Below, piece after piece: positions 25,915 to 34,905 of a stretch of 64,000 bases of DNA. A program made the position numbers and the translations under genes. Within the stretch, counting starts at the first letter, position 1. The number at the start of each line of letters is the position of its first letter. Source of the DNA: Comamonas badia DSM 17552. GTDB taxonomy: Bacteria > Pseudomonadota > Gammaproteobacteria > Burkholderiales > Burkholderiaceae_C. The DNA lies in NCBI RefSeq assembly GCF_000484635.1, contig NZ_AXVM01000004.1:124001-188000 (forward strand), written 5' to 3'. The notes beneath the pieces are model-generated. The model was given only the letters and a program-made list of their open reading frames with translations. It had not been told where the DNA came from and ran no database searches.

Positions 25915-26319
25915 TCACTGGCCCATCTGCAAGGTCTTGAGCAGCAGCCCCTTGGCCGTGTTCATCACCTCGACGTTGTTCTGGTAGGCGCGCGAGGCGG
26001 AGATCATGTTGACCATCTCCTCGACGGCGTTGACGTTGGAATGCGTCACATAACCCTGGGCATCGGCCAGCGGGTTGGTCGGATCGAGCACGCGCCGCCC
26101 AGGGCTATCGCTTTCCTGGATGTTGGAGACCTTCACGCCGGCGCCGCCGTCTCCGCCCATGGGCGTGGTCTGGAACACCACCTGGCGCGCCTTGTAGCTC
26201 TGGCCGTCGGGGCCGGCCACCGCATCGACGTTGGCGAGGTTGCTGGCCACCACATTCAGGCGCTGCGCCTGCGCGCCGATGGCGCTGGCGGAGATGTTGA
26301 AGATGGAAAACATCGACAT
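25915..26319 (-). CDS. flgC: flagellar proximal rod protein FlgC
   Basis: 134 residues, the usual size. MFSIFNISASAIGAQAQRLN opens the protein, and VNAVEEMVNMISASRAYQNN closes it. The start at 26319 is supported by GAGGTGA seven bases upstream; a nearby in-frame ATG two codons later would give nearly the same protein. Ten bases separate it from flgB. Confidence 0.96.
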   Translation of the reverse strand: MSMFSIFNISASAIGAQAQRLNVVASNLANVDAVAGPDGQSYKARQVVFQTTPMGGDGGAGVKVSNIQESDSPGRRVLDPTNPLADAQGYVTHSNVNAVEEMVNMISASRAYQNNVEVMNTAKGLLLKTLQMGQ

Positions 26320-26329
26320 GGCGGTCACC

Positions 26330-26740
26330 TCACTGGCCGGTGATCGCGCTCTGCAGCGTGCGCGACTGGTAGTTGATGAAGCGCAGCGTGGCCTCGTAGC
26401 GCACCGCGTTGTCCATGAAGGCGGCGCGCTCGCGGTCCATGTCCACGCTGTTGTTGTCCAGCGCCGGCTCGGTCTGCAGCGCATAGCCGGGCCTGTTCGC
26501 GCCGGAAGCCACCGGCTGCAGGGGAATGTGGCGCGGGTTGCTGGTACTTTGTGCCGCAAGGCGGCTGCCGGTCTGCGGCGTGCCCGCCTGCTGCAAGGCC
26601 TCGGCAAACTTGAAATCGCGTGCCTTGTAGCCCGGCGTATCGGCATTGGCAATGTTGCTCGCAAGCACGCGCTGGCGCTCGGAACGCAGCATCAGCGCAT
26701 TGCCTTGCAGATTCAGCGAAGAGGTCAATTTGTCGAGCAT
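26330..26740 (-). CDS. flgB: flagellar proximal rod protein FlgB
   Basis: 136 residues. It starts MLDKLTSSLNLQGNALMLRS and carries ANIANADTPGYKARDF-type motifs and a C-terminal FMDNAVRYEATLRFINYQSR helix, all FlgB signatures. It is the first gene of the flgBCDEFGH operon, divergent from flgA across 227 bases that hold a shared motif at 26826-26842. Confidence 0.96.
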   Translation of the reverse strand: MLDKLTSSLNLQGNALMLRSERQRVLASNIANADTPGYKARDFKFAEALQQAGTPQTGSRLAAQSTSNPRHIPLQPVASGANRPGYALQTEPALDNNSVDMDRERAAFMDNAVRYEATLRFINYQSRTLQSAITGQ

Positions 26741-26825
26741 GCTTCTACCTCGCACGGTGCAGAGGATGGGTCGCCATGGCCCCGGGGCTTCATGGCGTGC
26801 GTCGATTATGGAAACCGCCGCCGAT

Positions 26826-26842
26826 TTCTAAAGGGCGATAAG
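26826..26842 (-). promoter_or_regulatory. candidate flagellar class II control motif in the flgB/flgA divergent region
   Basis: Minus-strand CTTATCGCCCTTTAGAA, 86 bases before flgB and 125 before flgA. It differs by one base from the copy before flgI and shares TTCGCGCTTTAG-like bases with the copy before flhB; the flgB and flhB copies also share CCACCCC just upstream. An early flagellar activator could use it for both divergent operons. Confidence 0.45.
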
Positions 26843-26967
26843 GGGTGGCTGCCGACCGCTGTTTCCGGCTTCGGCGCGCCGCGGCTGCCCTACAGTGGCA
26901 GGCGTCCCATAGTCCCTGCATGCTCCCTGCGCGGGGCCGGAGAAGGGAAGACTGGAGGTTGGGCAGC

Positions 26968-27690
26968 ATGAACCCATTTCGCCTGATGCACGCAATGACC
27001 GCCGCGGTTCTGTCGGCGGTGCTGGCGTGGCCCGCGCATGCGCAGCAGGCAAGCACCCCGCAAGACCTGGTGGCGCTGACGCAGCAGTGGGTGGACCAGG
27101 CGCTGGCCCAGCTGCCTGCCGATGCCTCGCCGCTGCGCATGCAGGTCCAGGTCGGGCAGCTCGACGCACGCCTGCGGCTCGCGCCGTGCAACCGCGTGGA
27201 ACCCTATCTGCCACCGGGCGCGCGCCTGTGGGGGCGCACCCGGCTGGGCTTGCGCTGCCTGGAGGGGGAAACCCGCTGGAACGTCTTCCTGCCCCTCACG
27301 GTGCAGGCCTTCGGCCCGGCCTGGGTGCTCACCGGCAACGTCGCCACCGGCGCCACGCTGACCGAAAACGATGCCATGCAGTCTGAAGTGGACTGGGCCG
27401 CCAACCCCGCCGCCGTGGTGACCAACCCGCAGGCCTGGGTCGGCCAGGTGGCCGCGCTGCCGCTGTCCGCCGGACAGGCGCTGCGCCAGAACATGGTGCG
27501 CGCGCCCTATCTGTTCAAGGCAGGCGCTCCGGTACAGATCCGGGTGCAGGGGCCGGGCTTTGCCGTCACCTCATCGGGCCAGGCGATGGCGGCGGGGGCC
27601 GCAGGGCAAAATGTGCGCATACGCATGGCCAATGGCAAGGTCATTTCAGGAATTGTCAACTCTGACGGAACAATTGAAGCCGCCTTATGA
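26968..27690 (+). CDS. flgA: flagellar P-ring chaperone FlgA
   Basis: 240 residues with a signal peptide ending AWPAHAQ, a variable N-terminal region, and the C-terminal SAF domain (LTENDAMQSEVDW, LPLSAGQALRQNMVRAPYLF, VRIRMANGKVISGIV). FlgA helps FlgI assemble into the P-ring. TGGAGG precedes the ATG at 26968. It is divergent from flgB and followed by flgM on the same strand. Confidence 0.95.
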   Translation: MNPFRLMHAMTAAVLSAVLAWPAHAQQASTPQDLVALTQQWVDQALAQLPADASPLRMQVQVGQLDARLRLAPCNRVEPYLPPGARLWGRTRLGLRCLEGETRWNVFLPLTVQAFGPAWVLTGNVATGATLTENDAMQSEVDWAANPAAVVTNPQAWVGQVAALPLSAGQALRQNMVRAPYLFKAGAPVQIRVQGPGFAVTSSGQAMAAGAAGQNVRIRMANGKVISGIVNSDGTIEAAL

Positions 27691-27718
27691 TGCGCAACAC
27701 CCCCGCGGACAAAATTCC

Positions 27719-27745
27719 TCAAGATCGCGCCGGAGTTGCCGTTAA
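27719..27745 (+). promoter_or_regulatory. sigma-28 (FliA) promoter for flgMN
   Basis: TCAAGATC, an 11-base spacer and GCCGTTAA match the enterobacterial sigma-28 pattern TAAAGTTT-N11-GCCGATAA closely, at exact spacing. It lies 46 bases before the flgM ATG and just after the flgA stop. A class III flgM promoter here fits the known FliA-FlgM feedback. Confidence 0.75.
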
Positions 27746-27790
27746 CCTGCCTACAGGCCCCATGCCATGTCCGGGGCGGCGGAGAGTGCC

Positions 27791-28132
27791 ATGAAAATCG
27801 GAAACAACGCAGACCTTGCCAGCACGCTGTCGCACGCCGCTGCCGCCAAGCAGCAGGCCAAAGCCGCAGCCACGCCTGCTCCCGCCGCCGAAGCCGCGAC
27901 GCGCTCCGCCGCCGGGGTGGGCAACGCCGGTGTCCCGGTCACGCTGTCGGAAAACGTGCGCACGGCGGCGCTGGGGCGCAGCAGCACCGACTTCAATGCC
28001 GAGAAGGTGGCCGCCGTCAAAAGCGCCCTGGAAAAAGGAACCTTCCGCGTGAACGCCGAAGCGGTGGCGGACAAAATGCTGGAAAACGCCGCCGAAACCC
28101 TGTCTTACGCGCAGACGCGCCGCAGTCACTGA
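27791..28132 (+). CDS. flgM: anti-sigma-28 factor FlgM
   Basis: 113 residues. MKIGNNADLAS at the start, a disordered Ala/Pro-rich linker, then VTLSENVRTAAL and the FliA-binding helices FNAEKVAAVKSALEKGTFRV and AEAVADKMLENAAE. It holds FliA until exported through the finished hook. GGAGAG precedes the start at 27791; a longer start upstream lacks such a site. flgN follows after 14 bases. Confidence 0.93.
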   Translation: MKIGNNADLASTLSHAAAAKQQAKAAATPAPAAEAATRSAAGVGNAGVPVTLSENVRTAALGRSSTDFNAEKVAAVKSALEKGTFRVNAEAVADKMLENAAETLSYAQTRRSH

Positions 28133-28146
28133 AGCAGACGGCCTCC

Positions 28147-28497
28147 ATGCCTGTGGGCACCCCTCTGGAACGACTGGAAGCGGCGCTGGCCGAGCTGCAG
28201 GCCAGCATTGCCTCCCCTTCCAGCCCCGATGGCGTGTCGGCGCACGCCCAGGCCGTGCGCGCCGCCATGGGCGCACTGGCCGATTGGGTCGCGCAAACCC
28301 CTGCCGACGCATTGCCGCACGATTTCGCACCGCGCATGCAGGCACTGGGCGCACAGCTGGGCAGCACCCGCGAGCAACTGGCCCGCGTGCTGGCAATCAC
28401 CGGGCAGCAGGCCGCATCGCTGCTGCCCCCGGCAGACGCCGTCACCTACGGGCCATCGAGCGCCAGCAAGGCCAGGATCTACCGCGCACCCGGTTAA
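28147..28497 (+). CDS. flgN: flagellar export chaperone FlgN
   Basis: 116 residues, helical, starting MPVGTPLERLEAALAELQAS, with a C-terminal segment TYGPSSASKARIYRAPG typical of betaproteobacterial FlgN ends. FlgN binds the C-termini of FlgK and FlgL for export. The call rests on length, helical pattern and the invariant position after flgM. No strong ribosome site; coupling to flgM is likely. Confidence 0.88.
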   Translation: MPVGTPLERLEAALAELQASIASPSSPDGVSAHAQAVRAAMGALADWVAQTPADALPHDFAPRMQALGAQLGSTREQLARVLAITGQQAASLLPPADAVTYGPSSASKARIYRAPG

Positions 28498-28512
28498 ATT
28501 CGGATCAAAATC

Positions 28513-28555
28513 ACGGCTTTGCGCATGCTGCACGCGCGCCGTCAGCTTCTTTTTT
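28513..28555 (+). terminator. possible terminator after flgN
   Basis: ACGGC (28513-28517) pairs with GCCGT (28538-28542), with inner GCGC arms and a bulge, followed by CAGC and TTCTTTTTT. It sits in the 72 bases between the convergent flgN and fliA genes. The gap between stem and T run weakens the call. Confidence 0.4.
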
Positions 28556-28569
28556 GGAAGCAAACCCGA

Positions 28570-29295
28570 TCAATGTTCACGCATCTTGTTGCGCAGGCGC
28601 GCAACGGCCTGGCTGTGCAGCTGGCACACGCGTGATTCGGTCACGCCGAGCACGGCGGCGATTTCCTTGAGGTTCATGTCCTCTTCGTAGTACATGCCCA
28701 TGATGTGCTGCTCGCGCTCGGGCAGCAGCTTGATGGCGGCCACCAGCGCGCTGCGTATGCCCTGTTCGCGCAGCAGGGTGACCGGATCGGCGCCCTCGTC
28801 GGCCACATTGCGGTCCAGAAACCCGTCGCTGCCGCCGTCTTCATCGCTCGCGTGGCCCATGTCTTCCAGATAGACCAGCTGTGCGCCGCGCACCTTGCCC
28901 AGCAGCGACTGGTAGTCGGCCAGGTCCATCTGCAGTTCCTGGGCGATTTCCGACTCGGTGGCGCAGCGCCCGAATTTCTGCTCGGCGCGGCGCACCGCCT
29001 GCTCGATGTCCTTCTGGCTTTTGCGCGAGCTGCGGCTCATCCAGTCGTTCTCGCGCAGCTCGTCGAGCATGGCGCCGCGGATGCGCTGGGTGGCAAAGGT
29101 CTCGAACTGCACGCCCTGCGTGACTTCGTAGCGCGTCAGCGCGTCATTCAGCCCGATCAGGCCCACCTGGATCAGATCGTCCAGCTCCACATTGGGCGGC
29201 AGCTTGGCGATCATGTGGTGCGCAATGCGGCGCACCAGCGGTACATGCTGGTGAAACAAAGCATCGCGGTCAAGCTGGCCTTTGGCGGTGTACAT
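28570..29295 (-). CDS. fliA: flagellar RNA polymerase sigma factor FliA (sigma-28)
   Basis: 241 residues. Region 2 has HQHVPLVRRIAHHMIAKLPP and VELDDLIQVGLIGLNDAL followed by FATQRIRGAMLDELRENDW. Region 3 carries FGRCATESEIAQEL, and region 4 the helix-turn-helix LKEIAAVLGVTESRVCQLHS. It transcribes late flagellar genes, including flgM and fliC1 in this window. It is the last gene of the flhB-flhA-flhF-flhG-like-fliA operon. Confidence 0.97.
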   Translation of the reverse strand: MYTAKGQLDRDALFHQHVPLVRRIAHHMIAKLPPNVELDDLIQVGLIGLNDALTRYEVTQGVQFETFATQRIRGAMLDELRENDWMSRSSRKSQKDIEQAVRRAEQKFGRCATESEIAQELQMDLADYQSLLGKVRGAQLVYLEDMGHASDEDGGSDGFLDRNVADEGADPVTLLREQGIRSALVAAIKLLPEREQHIMGMYYEEDMNLKEIAAVLGVTESRVCQLHSQAVARLRNKMREH

Positions 29296-29304
29296 GCGAA
29301 AAAT

Positions 29305-30075
29305 TCAATGCGTCAGGTTAGGGTGGCAGTGCGTTGCGCCAGGGCTGCGGGCCGGTACTGCACAGGAGGCAGCCGGGCCGGCCATCGTGCAAGCGTTTTC
29401 CAATAGCTGCAACGCCAGCGCGCCCAGCGCGGCCTCGTCGCCAGCGCCCACCACCACCCCGCGCGGACTGGCGCCGAGCCACTGCGCACTGCCCTGGCGC
29501 AGCGCCTGCAGCACCCGCTCTCCGCCGTCGCGCCGGCCGCCCGGCGGCAGCACCACGGCCACCGTGCACGGCAAGGGGCTGCAGGCTGCCATCTGCTTGA
29601 GCAGCGCATAGCTGCGCAGCAGGGCCGCTTCACCCGGCGCCGCAATGACGAGCGGGGTCACGGCCTGGTCACGCATCAGTGCGGCAACGGCGGGCACCGG
29701 CGCATACAGCAGCACCGCCGCGAAATGGCGCACGGCATCCGCCAGGCCCTGCACCGCCGGAGCGTCCGCCCCAGCCATCAGCACCCGCGCCACCCCGCGT
29801 GCGGCAGGCACCACGGTGGGCAGGCCCGTGTCATCGGGCCGGGGCGAAGTCTGGCGTGCCAGCCACGGTGCAAGGCCCGGCTCTCCCGCCTGTTCGCCGG
29901 CCGTGGCATCGAGCACCAGCACCGGGTAGCCCTGCTGCTGCAACTGCACTGCCAGCTGCCACAGCACTTCCAGCTCCATCGCCGCCTCGGGATGGCTGAG
30001 CACCGGCAGCAGGCGCGGCCCCTGCCCGGCCGCGAAGCCCAGCAACCCCGCGCCCTGGTGGATTTCAGGCCACAC
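29305..30075 (-). CDS. degenerate FlhG (FleN/MinD-like) protein without a P-loop
   Basis: 256 residues in the flhG position between flhF and fliA. The N-terminal HQGAGLL recalls the DQAxGLR motif that lets FlhG stimulate FlhF, and QLAVQLQQQGYPVLVLDAT matches the helix and strand after the P-loop of MinD-type ATPases. The deviant Walker A (KGGxGKT) that should stand between them is absent: GFAAGQGPRLLPVLSHPEA is found instead. ATP binding is therefore unlikely. The start is GTG at 30075, with GGAG seven bases upstream, overlapping flhF by 11 bases. The C-terminal half is only weakly FlhG-like. Confidence 0.72.
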   Translation of the reverse strand: MWPEIHQGAGLLGFAAGQGPRLLPVLSHPEAAMELEVLWQLAVQLQQQGYPVLVLDATAGEQAGEPGLAPWLARQTSPRPDDTGLPTVVPAARGVARVLMAGADAPAVQGLADAVRHFAAVLLYAPVPAVAALMRDQAVTPLVIAAPGEAALLRSYALLKQMAACSPLPCTVAVVLPPGGRRDGGERVLQALRQGSAQWLGASPRGVVVGAGDEAALGALALQLLENACTMAGPAASCAVPARSPGATHCHPNLTH

Positions 30076-31564
30076 TTGCCAGCTCCGTGTCGGCCGTCAG
30101 CACCGCAGGCGCCTGGGCAAAAAAGTAATTGAGCTCGATGTCCTTGGGGTCGAACGCCGACTTGACCGTGCTGCGCATGGACGCAGCCACCAGCTGGTTC
30201 GCGTCGGCGGCCTGCCAGTCCTCGGGCACGCGCTGGCCATTGGTCACGCCGCGCAGCACCATCTGGTGGCGGATCAGCGCATCGATCGCCGGCCCCAGCT
30301 TCACCGCCTCGTCGATCTTGGAAAGAATGGCCTGCTGCACGCCCGTGGTCTTGAAGCCGGCCAGTACATCGTCGAAGGTATCGCCATGGTTGCAGGCGTT
30401 GAGCACCAGCAGGCGGCGGATGTCGGGCAGGTCCAGCACCTGCAGCATCTCCTGGCGGCGCGGATCGCGCGGAGCGATGCCGGTGGTGTCGATCAGCACC
30501 ATTTTCTTGGACGACAGCAGCCCCAGCAAATCCTGCAGCGCCGCGCGGTCATGCGCCAGGTGCGCCACCACGCCCAGCATGCGGCCGTAGGAGCGCAGCT
30601 GTTCATGCGCGCCCACGCGGTAGGTATCCAGCGTGATCAATCCGACGCTGCCCGGGCCGTGCACGCGCGCGCACATGGCAGCCAGCTTGGCCGCGGTCGT
30701 GGTCTTGCCCACGCCGGTGGCGCCCACCAGCGCGTAGATGCCGCCTTCCTCGTACAGCGGCAATTGCAGTGCATCGGTCTTGAGGTTGCGCTCCAGCACC
30801 GCCATGAGCCAGTGCAGGGCATTGGCCGCCGGCAGGTTGTCCGGCAGGTGCTCCAGCACCGCGCGCGACAGCGCGGGCGAGTAGCCGGCACGGATCAGCT
30901 TGAGCATCAGGCTCGATTGAATCGGGTTCTGCCGCGCCTGCCCCAGCCAGGCAAGGGTATTGAAGCGGTCCTCGATCAGGTCTTTCATCGCCTGCAGTTC
31001 CTGCATCAGGTGCTGCTGGCCCACCCCGGCCGCCAGCGTGGGCGCGGCGGAGACCGGCGCGCTGCGCCGCGGCGCGGGCGTCTGCAGGGCGCGTTCGGAG
31101 AGGGGCTGCACAGCCTCGCTGCGCCGCGCAGGCGCTGCCGTTGATGGCGCCGGGGCTTCCGCGCCCGCGGCCGCGGCATCGCCGTGCAGGGCCTCATGCC
31201 GGCGGCGCAGCATGCGTTCGCGCACATAGTCCTGAAACGAAAGCGTGCTCATCGCCAGCTTCTCCGTGTCCTTGGCCACCGAGCTGCGCACCAGACCTTC
31301 CGCGGCGTGCTGGCTGCGCACCGGGCTCGCCGCGAGGTCATCGGCACGGTCCTGCAGGCGCCCGCGCCGGGTCTCGGCCACCGGTTGCAGTCGCGCCTGC
31401 GGCTGGGTCTGTGCCTCGGGCAGCGTGTCTTCCGCCGTCGCCACCACTTCCACGCCGCCATCGACCGGCCGGTTGGAGAGGATGAGCGTGCCGTCGCCAA
31501 AGGTCATGCGCGCCTTGGCCAGGGCCTCCCGCGCGGTGAAGGCGTGAAAACGCTGGATGTTCAT
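30065..31564 (-). CDS. flhF: flagellar SRP-like GTPase FlhF
   Basis: 499 residues. The start MNIQRFHAFTAREALAKAR is the B domain, residues 130-180 are a low-complexity Ala/Pro linker, and the NG domain has P-loop GATGVGKT at 281-288, DTYRVGAHEQL, the G3-like LIDTTGIAPRD and G4-like LSKIDEA. FlhF fixes the site and number of flagella. It overlaps flhA by four bases and the flhG-like gene by 11. Confidence 0.96.
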   Translation of the reverse strand: MNIQRFHAFTAREALAKARMTFGDGTLILSNRPVDGGVEVVATAEDTLPEAQTQPQARLQPVAETRRGRLQDRADDLAASPVRSQHAAEGLVRSSVAKDTEKLAMSTLSFQDYVRERMLRRRHEALHGDAAAAGAEAPAPSTAAPARRSEAVQPLSERALQTPAPRRSAPVSAAPTLAAGVGQQHLMQELQAMKDLIEDRFNTLAWLGQARQNPIQSSLMLKLIRAGYSPALSRAVLEHLPDNLPAANALHWLMAVLERNLKTDALQLPLYEEGGIYALVGATGVGKTTTAAKLAAMCARVHGPGSVGLITLDTYRVGAHEQLRSYGRMLGVVAHLAHDRAALQDLLGLLSSKKMVLIDTTGIAPRDPRRQEMLQVLDLPDIRRLLVLNACNHGDTFDDVLAGFKTTGVQQAILSKIDEAVKLGPAIDALIRHQMVLRGVTNGQRVPEDWQAADANQLVAASMRSTVKSAFDPKDIELNYFFAQAPAVLTADTELASVA

Positions 31565-33645
31565 GACGTTGCTCCTTTGAGAACGGGACCGATGCGGATG
31601 GTGTGGGTTTCAGGAATTTCGCTGTGCGAGAGCACCTGCAGGCGCGGCGCCATGCGGCGCACCAGGCGGGCAATCGTGCCGCGGATGGCATCGGGCACCA
31701 GCAGGCAGGCGGGGATGCCCTGCTCTTCCTGCTGGTTGGCCACCTCGGCCGCCTTGTGCGTGAGCAGGTCGGCCACGCCCGGATCGAGCGCCGGGCCGTT
31801 GCTGCCCGCAAGCGCCTGCACCAGCAGGTGCTCCAGGCCGGGCTCGATGGCGATCACGCTGAGCTCGTTCGTCGGCCCGTAGATCTGCTGCACGATGGCC
31901 GGGGCCAGCGCAATGCGCACCTGCTTGACCAGCTCTGCCGGGTCCTGCGTGCTGCCGGCAAATTCGGCCAGGGTTTCGATGATGGTGCGGATGTCGCGGA
32001 TGTGCACGGCCTCTTCCAGCAAGAGCTGCAGCACTTTCTGGAACGTCGTGATCGAAACCATCTTGGGCACCACTTCTTCAATCAGCTTGGGCGCAAGCCG
32101 CATCACATGCTCCACGAGCTGCTGCGTCTCGGTGCGGCTCAGAAGCCGCGCCGCCTGCACCTGCATCAAGTGTGACAAATGGGTGGCCATCACGGTTTCC
32201 GAATCAACCACGGTAAAGCCAGCCATTTGCGCCGCTTCCTTCTGCGCCGCGTCGATCCAGTGCGCCGGCAGGCCGAAGGCCGGGTCCGTCGTGGCCGTGC
32301 CGATCAGCGGCGTGGTGATGCCGCCCGGGTTGATCGCCAGGAACATGCCGGGGAAGGCCTCGCCCTCGCCCACCACCACGCCGCGCAGCAGGATGCGGTA
32401 GCCACTGGGCTTGAGCTCCAGGTTGTCGCGCACATGCACCGCCGGCGGCAGAAAACCCACCTCCTGCGCAAACTTGCGCCGCACGCCCTTGATGCGCGTG
32501 AGCAGATCGCCCTGGCGGTTCTTGTCCACCAGCGCGATCAGGCGGTAGCCCAGCTCCAGGCCCAGCAGATCCACGGGCTGCAGATCGTCCCAGCTGGCCT
32601 CGCCGTCGCTCACCGGCGCCGGCGCCGCTTCCTCGGCCGCCGGTTTCTTCTGGCGCTGCAGCAGCATCCAGGCGATCCAGCCCAGCCCGCTGCCGATGAT
32701 GAGGAACACCGTGTGCGGCATGCCCGGGATCAGGCCCAGCAGCACCAGAATGCCGCCGGCCATGCCCAGCACGCGCGGCGACATGAAGACCTGCTGCAGG
32801 ATCTGCCTGCCCACATCGTCGTCGCGCGCACCCACGCGCGAGACCACCATGGCGGCCGCCACGGAAATCAACAGGCCCGGAATCTGCGCCACCAGCGCAT
32901 CGCCCACCGCCAGCAGGATGTAGCTGTTGGCCGCCTGGCTCGCGCTCAGGTCGTGCGAGAGCATGCCGATGGCAAAGCCGCCGATGATGTTGATGATGAG
33001 AATCAGAATGCCGGCGATCGCGTCGCCGCGCACGAACTTGCTCGCGCCGTCCATGGCGCCAAAGAAGTTGGCCTCGTCCTGGATGTCGATGCGCCGCTGC
33101 TTGGCGGTTTTCTCGTCGATCAGGCCGCTGTTCAGGTCCGCATCCACCGCCATCTGCTTGCCGGGCATCGCATCCAGCGTGAAGCGCGCCGACACCTCGG
33201 CGATGCGCTCCGCACCCTTGGTGACGACGATGAAGTTGATGACCACGAGGATGGCGAACACGATCAGGCCGACGGCGAAATTGCCGCCGATGAGGAAATG
33301 CCCGAAGGCCTCGATCACCGCGCCGGCCGCGCCCGGCCCGGTGTGGCCTTCCAGCAGCACCACGCGGGTCGATGCCACGTTGAGCGAGAGCCGCATCAGC
33401 GTGGTGAGCAGCAGCACCGCCGGAAACGCCGCGAAATCCAGCGGCTTGATCATGTAGGCCGCCACCATCATCACCATCAGCGCCACGGCGATGTTGAAGG
33501 TGAAAAAGGTATCCAGCAGCCACGGCGGGAAGGGCAGCACCATCAGCGCCAGGATGGCCACCACCAGCACCGGAATGGAAAGCCCCTGCAGCGCGGAGCG
33601 GTTGTCGCCCACCCAGTTGCGGGCGGATTGGATGGAAGGGCTCAT
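31561..33645 (-). CDS. flhA: flagellar export gate protein FlhA
   Basis: 694 residues with about eight N-terminal transmembrane helices, the FHIPEP-family cytoplasmic loop (AEVSARFTLDAMPGKQMAVD, EANFFGAMDGASKFVRGDAI), and a C-terminal cytosolic domain that docks chaperone-substrate complexes. Standard length. It overlaps flhB and flhF by four bases each (ATGA junctions), so the three are translated together. Confidence 0.97.
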   Translation of the reverse strand: MSPSIQSARNWVGDNRSALQGLSIPVLVVAILALMVLPFPPWLLDTFFTFNIAVALMVMMVAAYMIKPLDFAAFPAVLLLTTLMRLSLNVASTRVVLLEGHTGPGAAGAVIEAFGHFLIGGNFAVGLIVFAILVVINFIVVTKGAERIAEVSARFTLDAMPGKQMAVDADLNSGLIDEKTAKQRRIDIQDEANFFGAMDGASKFVRGDAIAGILILIINIIGGFAIGMLSHDLSASQAANSYILLAVGDALVAQIPGLLISVAAAMVVSRVGARDDDVGRQILQQVFMSPRVLGMAGGILVLLGLIPGMPHTVFLIIGSGLGWIAWMLLQRQKKPAAEEAAPAPVSDGEASWDDLQPVDLLGLELGYRLIALVDKNRQGDLLTRIKGVRRKFAQEVGFLPPAVHVRDNLELKPSGYRILLRGVVVGEGEAFPGMFLAINPGGITTPLIGTATTDPAFGLPAHWIDAAQKEAAQMAGFTVVDSETVMATHLSHLMQVQAARLLSRTETQQLVEHVMRLAPKLIEEVVPKMVSITTFQKVLQLLLEEAVHIRDIRTIIETLAEFAGSTQDPAELVKQVRIALAPAIVQQIYGPTNELSVIAIEPGLEHLLVQALAGSNGPALDPGVADLLTHKAAEVANQQEEQGIPACLLVPDAIRGTIARLVRRMAPRLQVLSHSEIPETHTIRIGPVLKGATS

Positions 33646-34796
33646 CGTGCGCTACCTGCCCGCGGCGAATGGGGGTCGAGTTCCGGCGGAATGTGCGCGT
33701 CGGGGATCGGCTCGGCGTCGGGCATGCGCGCCTCGCCGCGCAGCGCCGCCTTGAGGCGGTAGACATAGGCCAGCACCTGCGCCACCGCGGTGTAGAGCTG
33801 CGCCGGGATCGGCCGCTCCAGATCGGCATGGGCGTAGAGCGCGCGCGCCAGCATGGGCGAGCGCAGCACCGGTACCTTGTGCTCGGTGGCCAGATCGCGG
33901 ATGCGCAAGGCCACCAGATCCGTTCCCTTGGAAATCACCTGCGGCGCGCTCATCGTGGCGTCGTCGTAGCGCAGCGCCACCGCGTAGTGCGTCGGGTTCA
34001 TCACGACAAAATCCGCCTCGGGCACGCGCCGCACGCTGGCGCGCTCGGCCACCTCGCGCTGCTTCTGGCGGATGCGCCGCTTGATCAGCGGGTTGCCATC
34101 GGAATCCTTGTGCTCCTGCTTCACCTCCTCATGGCTCATCTTGAGGCGCGATTTGTGCAGGTACTGCTGCAGCGGCACGTCCACCACGGCAAACAGGAAC
34201 ACCACCAGCAGCAGCAAGGCCAGGCCGGTGCCCATCCATTGGCCCGCCTCGCGCAGCGACGGGGCACTGGGCTGCAGCACCAGCTGCGCCATCTTCTCGG
34301 CGCTGCCGGACATGTATTTCCACGCCGCCCAGACGAGTACCGTGGCCAGCAGCAGCATCTTGCCGAGGTTGGCCATCTTCTGCTTGGACACCAGGTTCTT
34401 GGCGCCCTGCAACGGGCTCAATCGGCTGAACTGCGGCTGCAGCGCCTTCAGGCTCCAGATCCAGCCGCCCGAGCCCAGGCTGGCAGTGACCGCCGCCAGC
34501 GCTGCCAGCACCGCCAGGATCAGGCTGATCACCAGACCCGCCAGCAGCATGGGCCGCAGGCGCGCCAGCATGCTGGCCGGCACATGCACGGTGGCGGCAT
34601 CGAAGGTGAACTGCCACGTCATCTCGCGCAAAAGCACGTCGATCAGTGTCGGGAAGAAGGTCCAGAGAATGAGGCCGAGAACACCCAGGACCGCCAGATG
34701 CGCCAGTTCCTGCGAACGCGGGGCCTGCCCGTCTTCGCGCGCTTTCTGGAGCCTGCGCTCCGTTGCCGGTAGTTGTTTGTCTTCGCTGGAGTCCAT
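33642..34796 (-). CDS. flhB: flagellar export specificity switch protein FlhB
   Basis: 384 residues: four transmembrane helices, a linker, and the autocleavage site NPTH at 267-270 in DFVVMNPTHYAVALRYD. The N-terminus (SSEDKQLPATERRLQKARED) is typical. FlhB switches export from rod/hook to filament substrates. It is the first gene of the flhBAFG-fliA operon; a flagellar motif lies 47 bases upstream. Confidence 0.97.
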   Translation of the reverse strand: MDSSEDKQLPATERRLQKAREDGQAPRSQELAHLAVLGVLGLILWTFFPTLIDVLLREMTWQFTFDAATVHVPASMLARLRPMLLAGLVISLILAVLAALAAVTASLGSGGWIWSLKALQPQFSRLSPLQGAKNLVSKQKMANLGKMLLLATVLVWAAWKYMSGSAEKMAQLVLQPSAPSLREAGQWMGTGLALLLLVVFLFAVVDVPLQQYLHKSRLKMSHEEVKQEHKDSDGNPLIKRRIRQKQREVAERASVRRVPEADFVVMNPTHYAVALRYDDATMSAPQVISKGTDLVALRIRDLATEHKVPVLRSPMLARALYAHADLERPIPAQLYTAVAQVLAYVYRLKAALRGEARMPDAEPIPDAHIPPELDPHSPRAGSAR

Positions 34797-34842
34797 GGCT
34801 GGCCTGCTATCAGGTCAGCCCATTGTCGGAACAAGCGCGAAG

Positions 34843-34859
34843 GACTAAAGCGCGAACAG
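34843..34859 (-). promoter_or_regulatory. weaker copy of the flagellar control motif before flhB
   Basis: Minus-strand CTGTTCGCGCTTTAGTC, sharing 12 of 14 core bases with the flgI copy, and preceded by CCACCCC as at flgB. It lies 47 bases before the flhB ATG and downstream of the cheZ terminator, a position that fits the promoter of the flhB operon. Confidence 0.4.
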
Positions 34860-34905
34860 GGGGTGGAGTACGCCGCTATTCGGCCGGAAGAGGCCGTGGC
34901 GAGTC

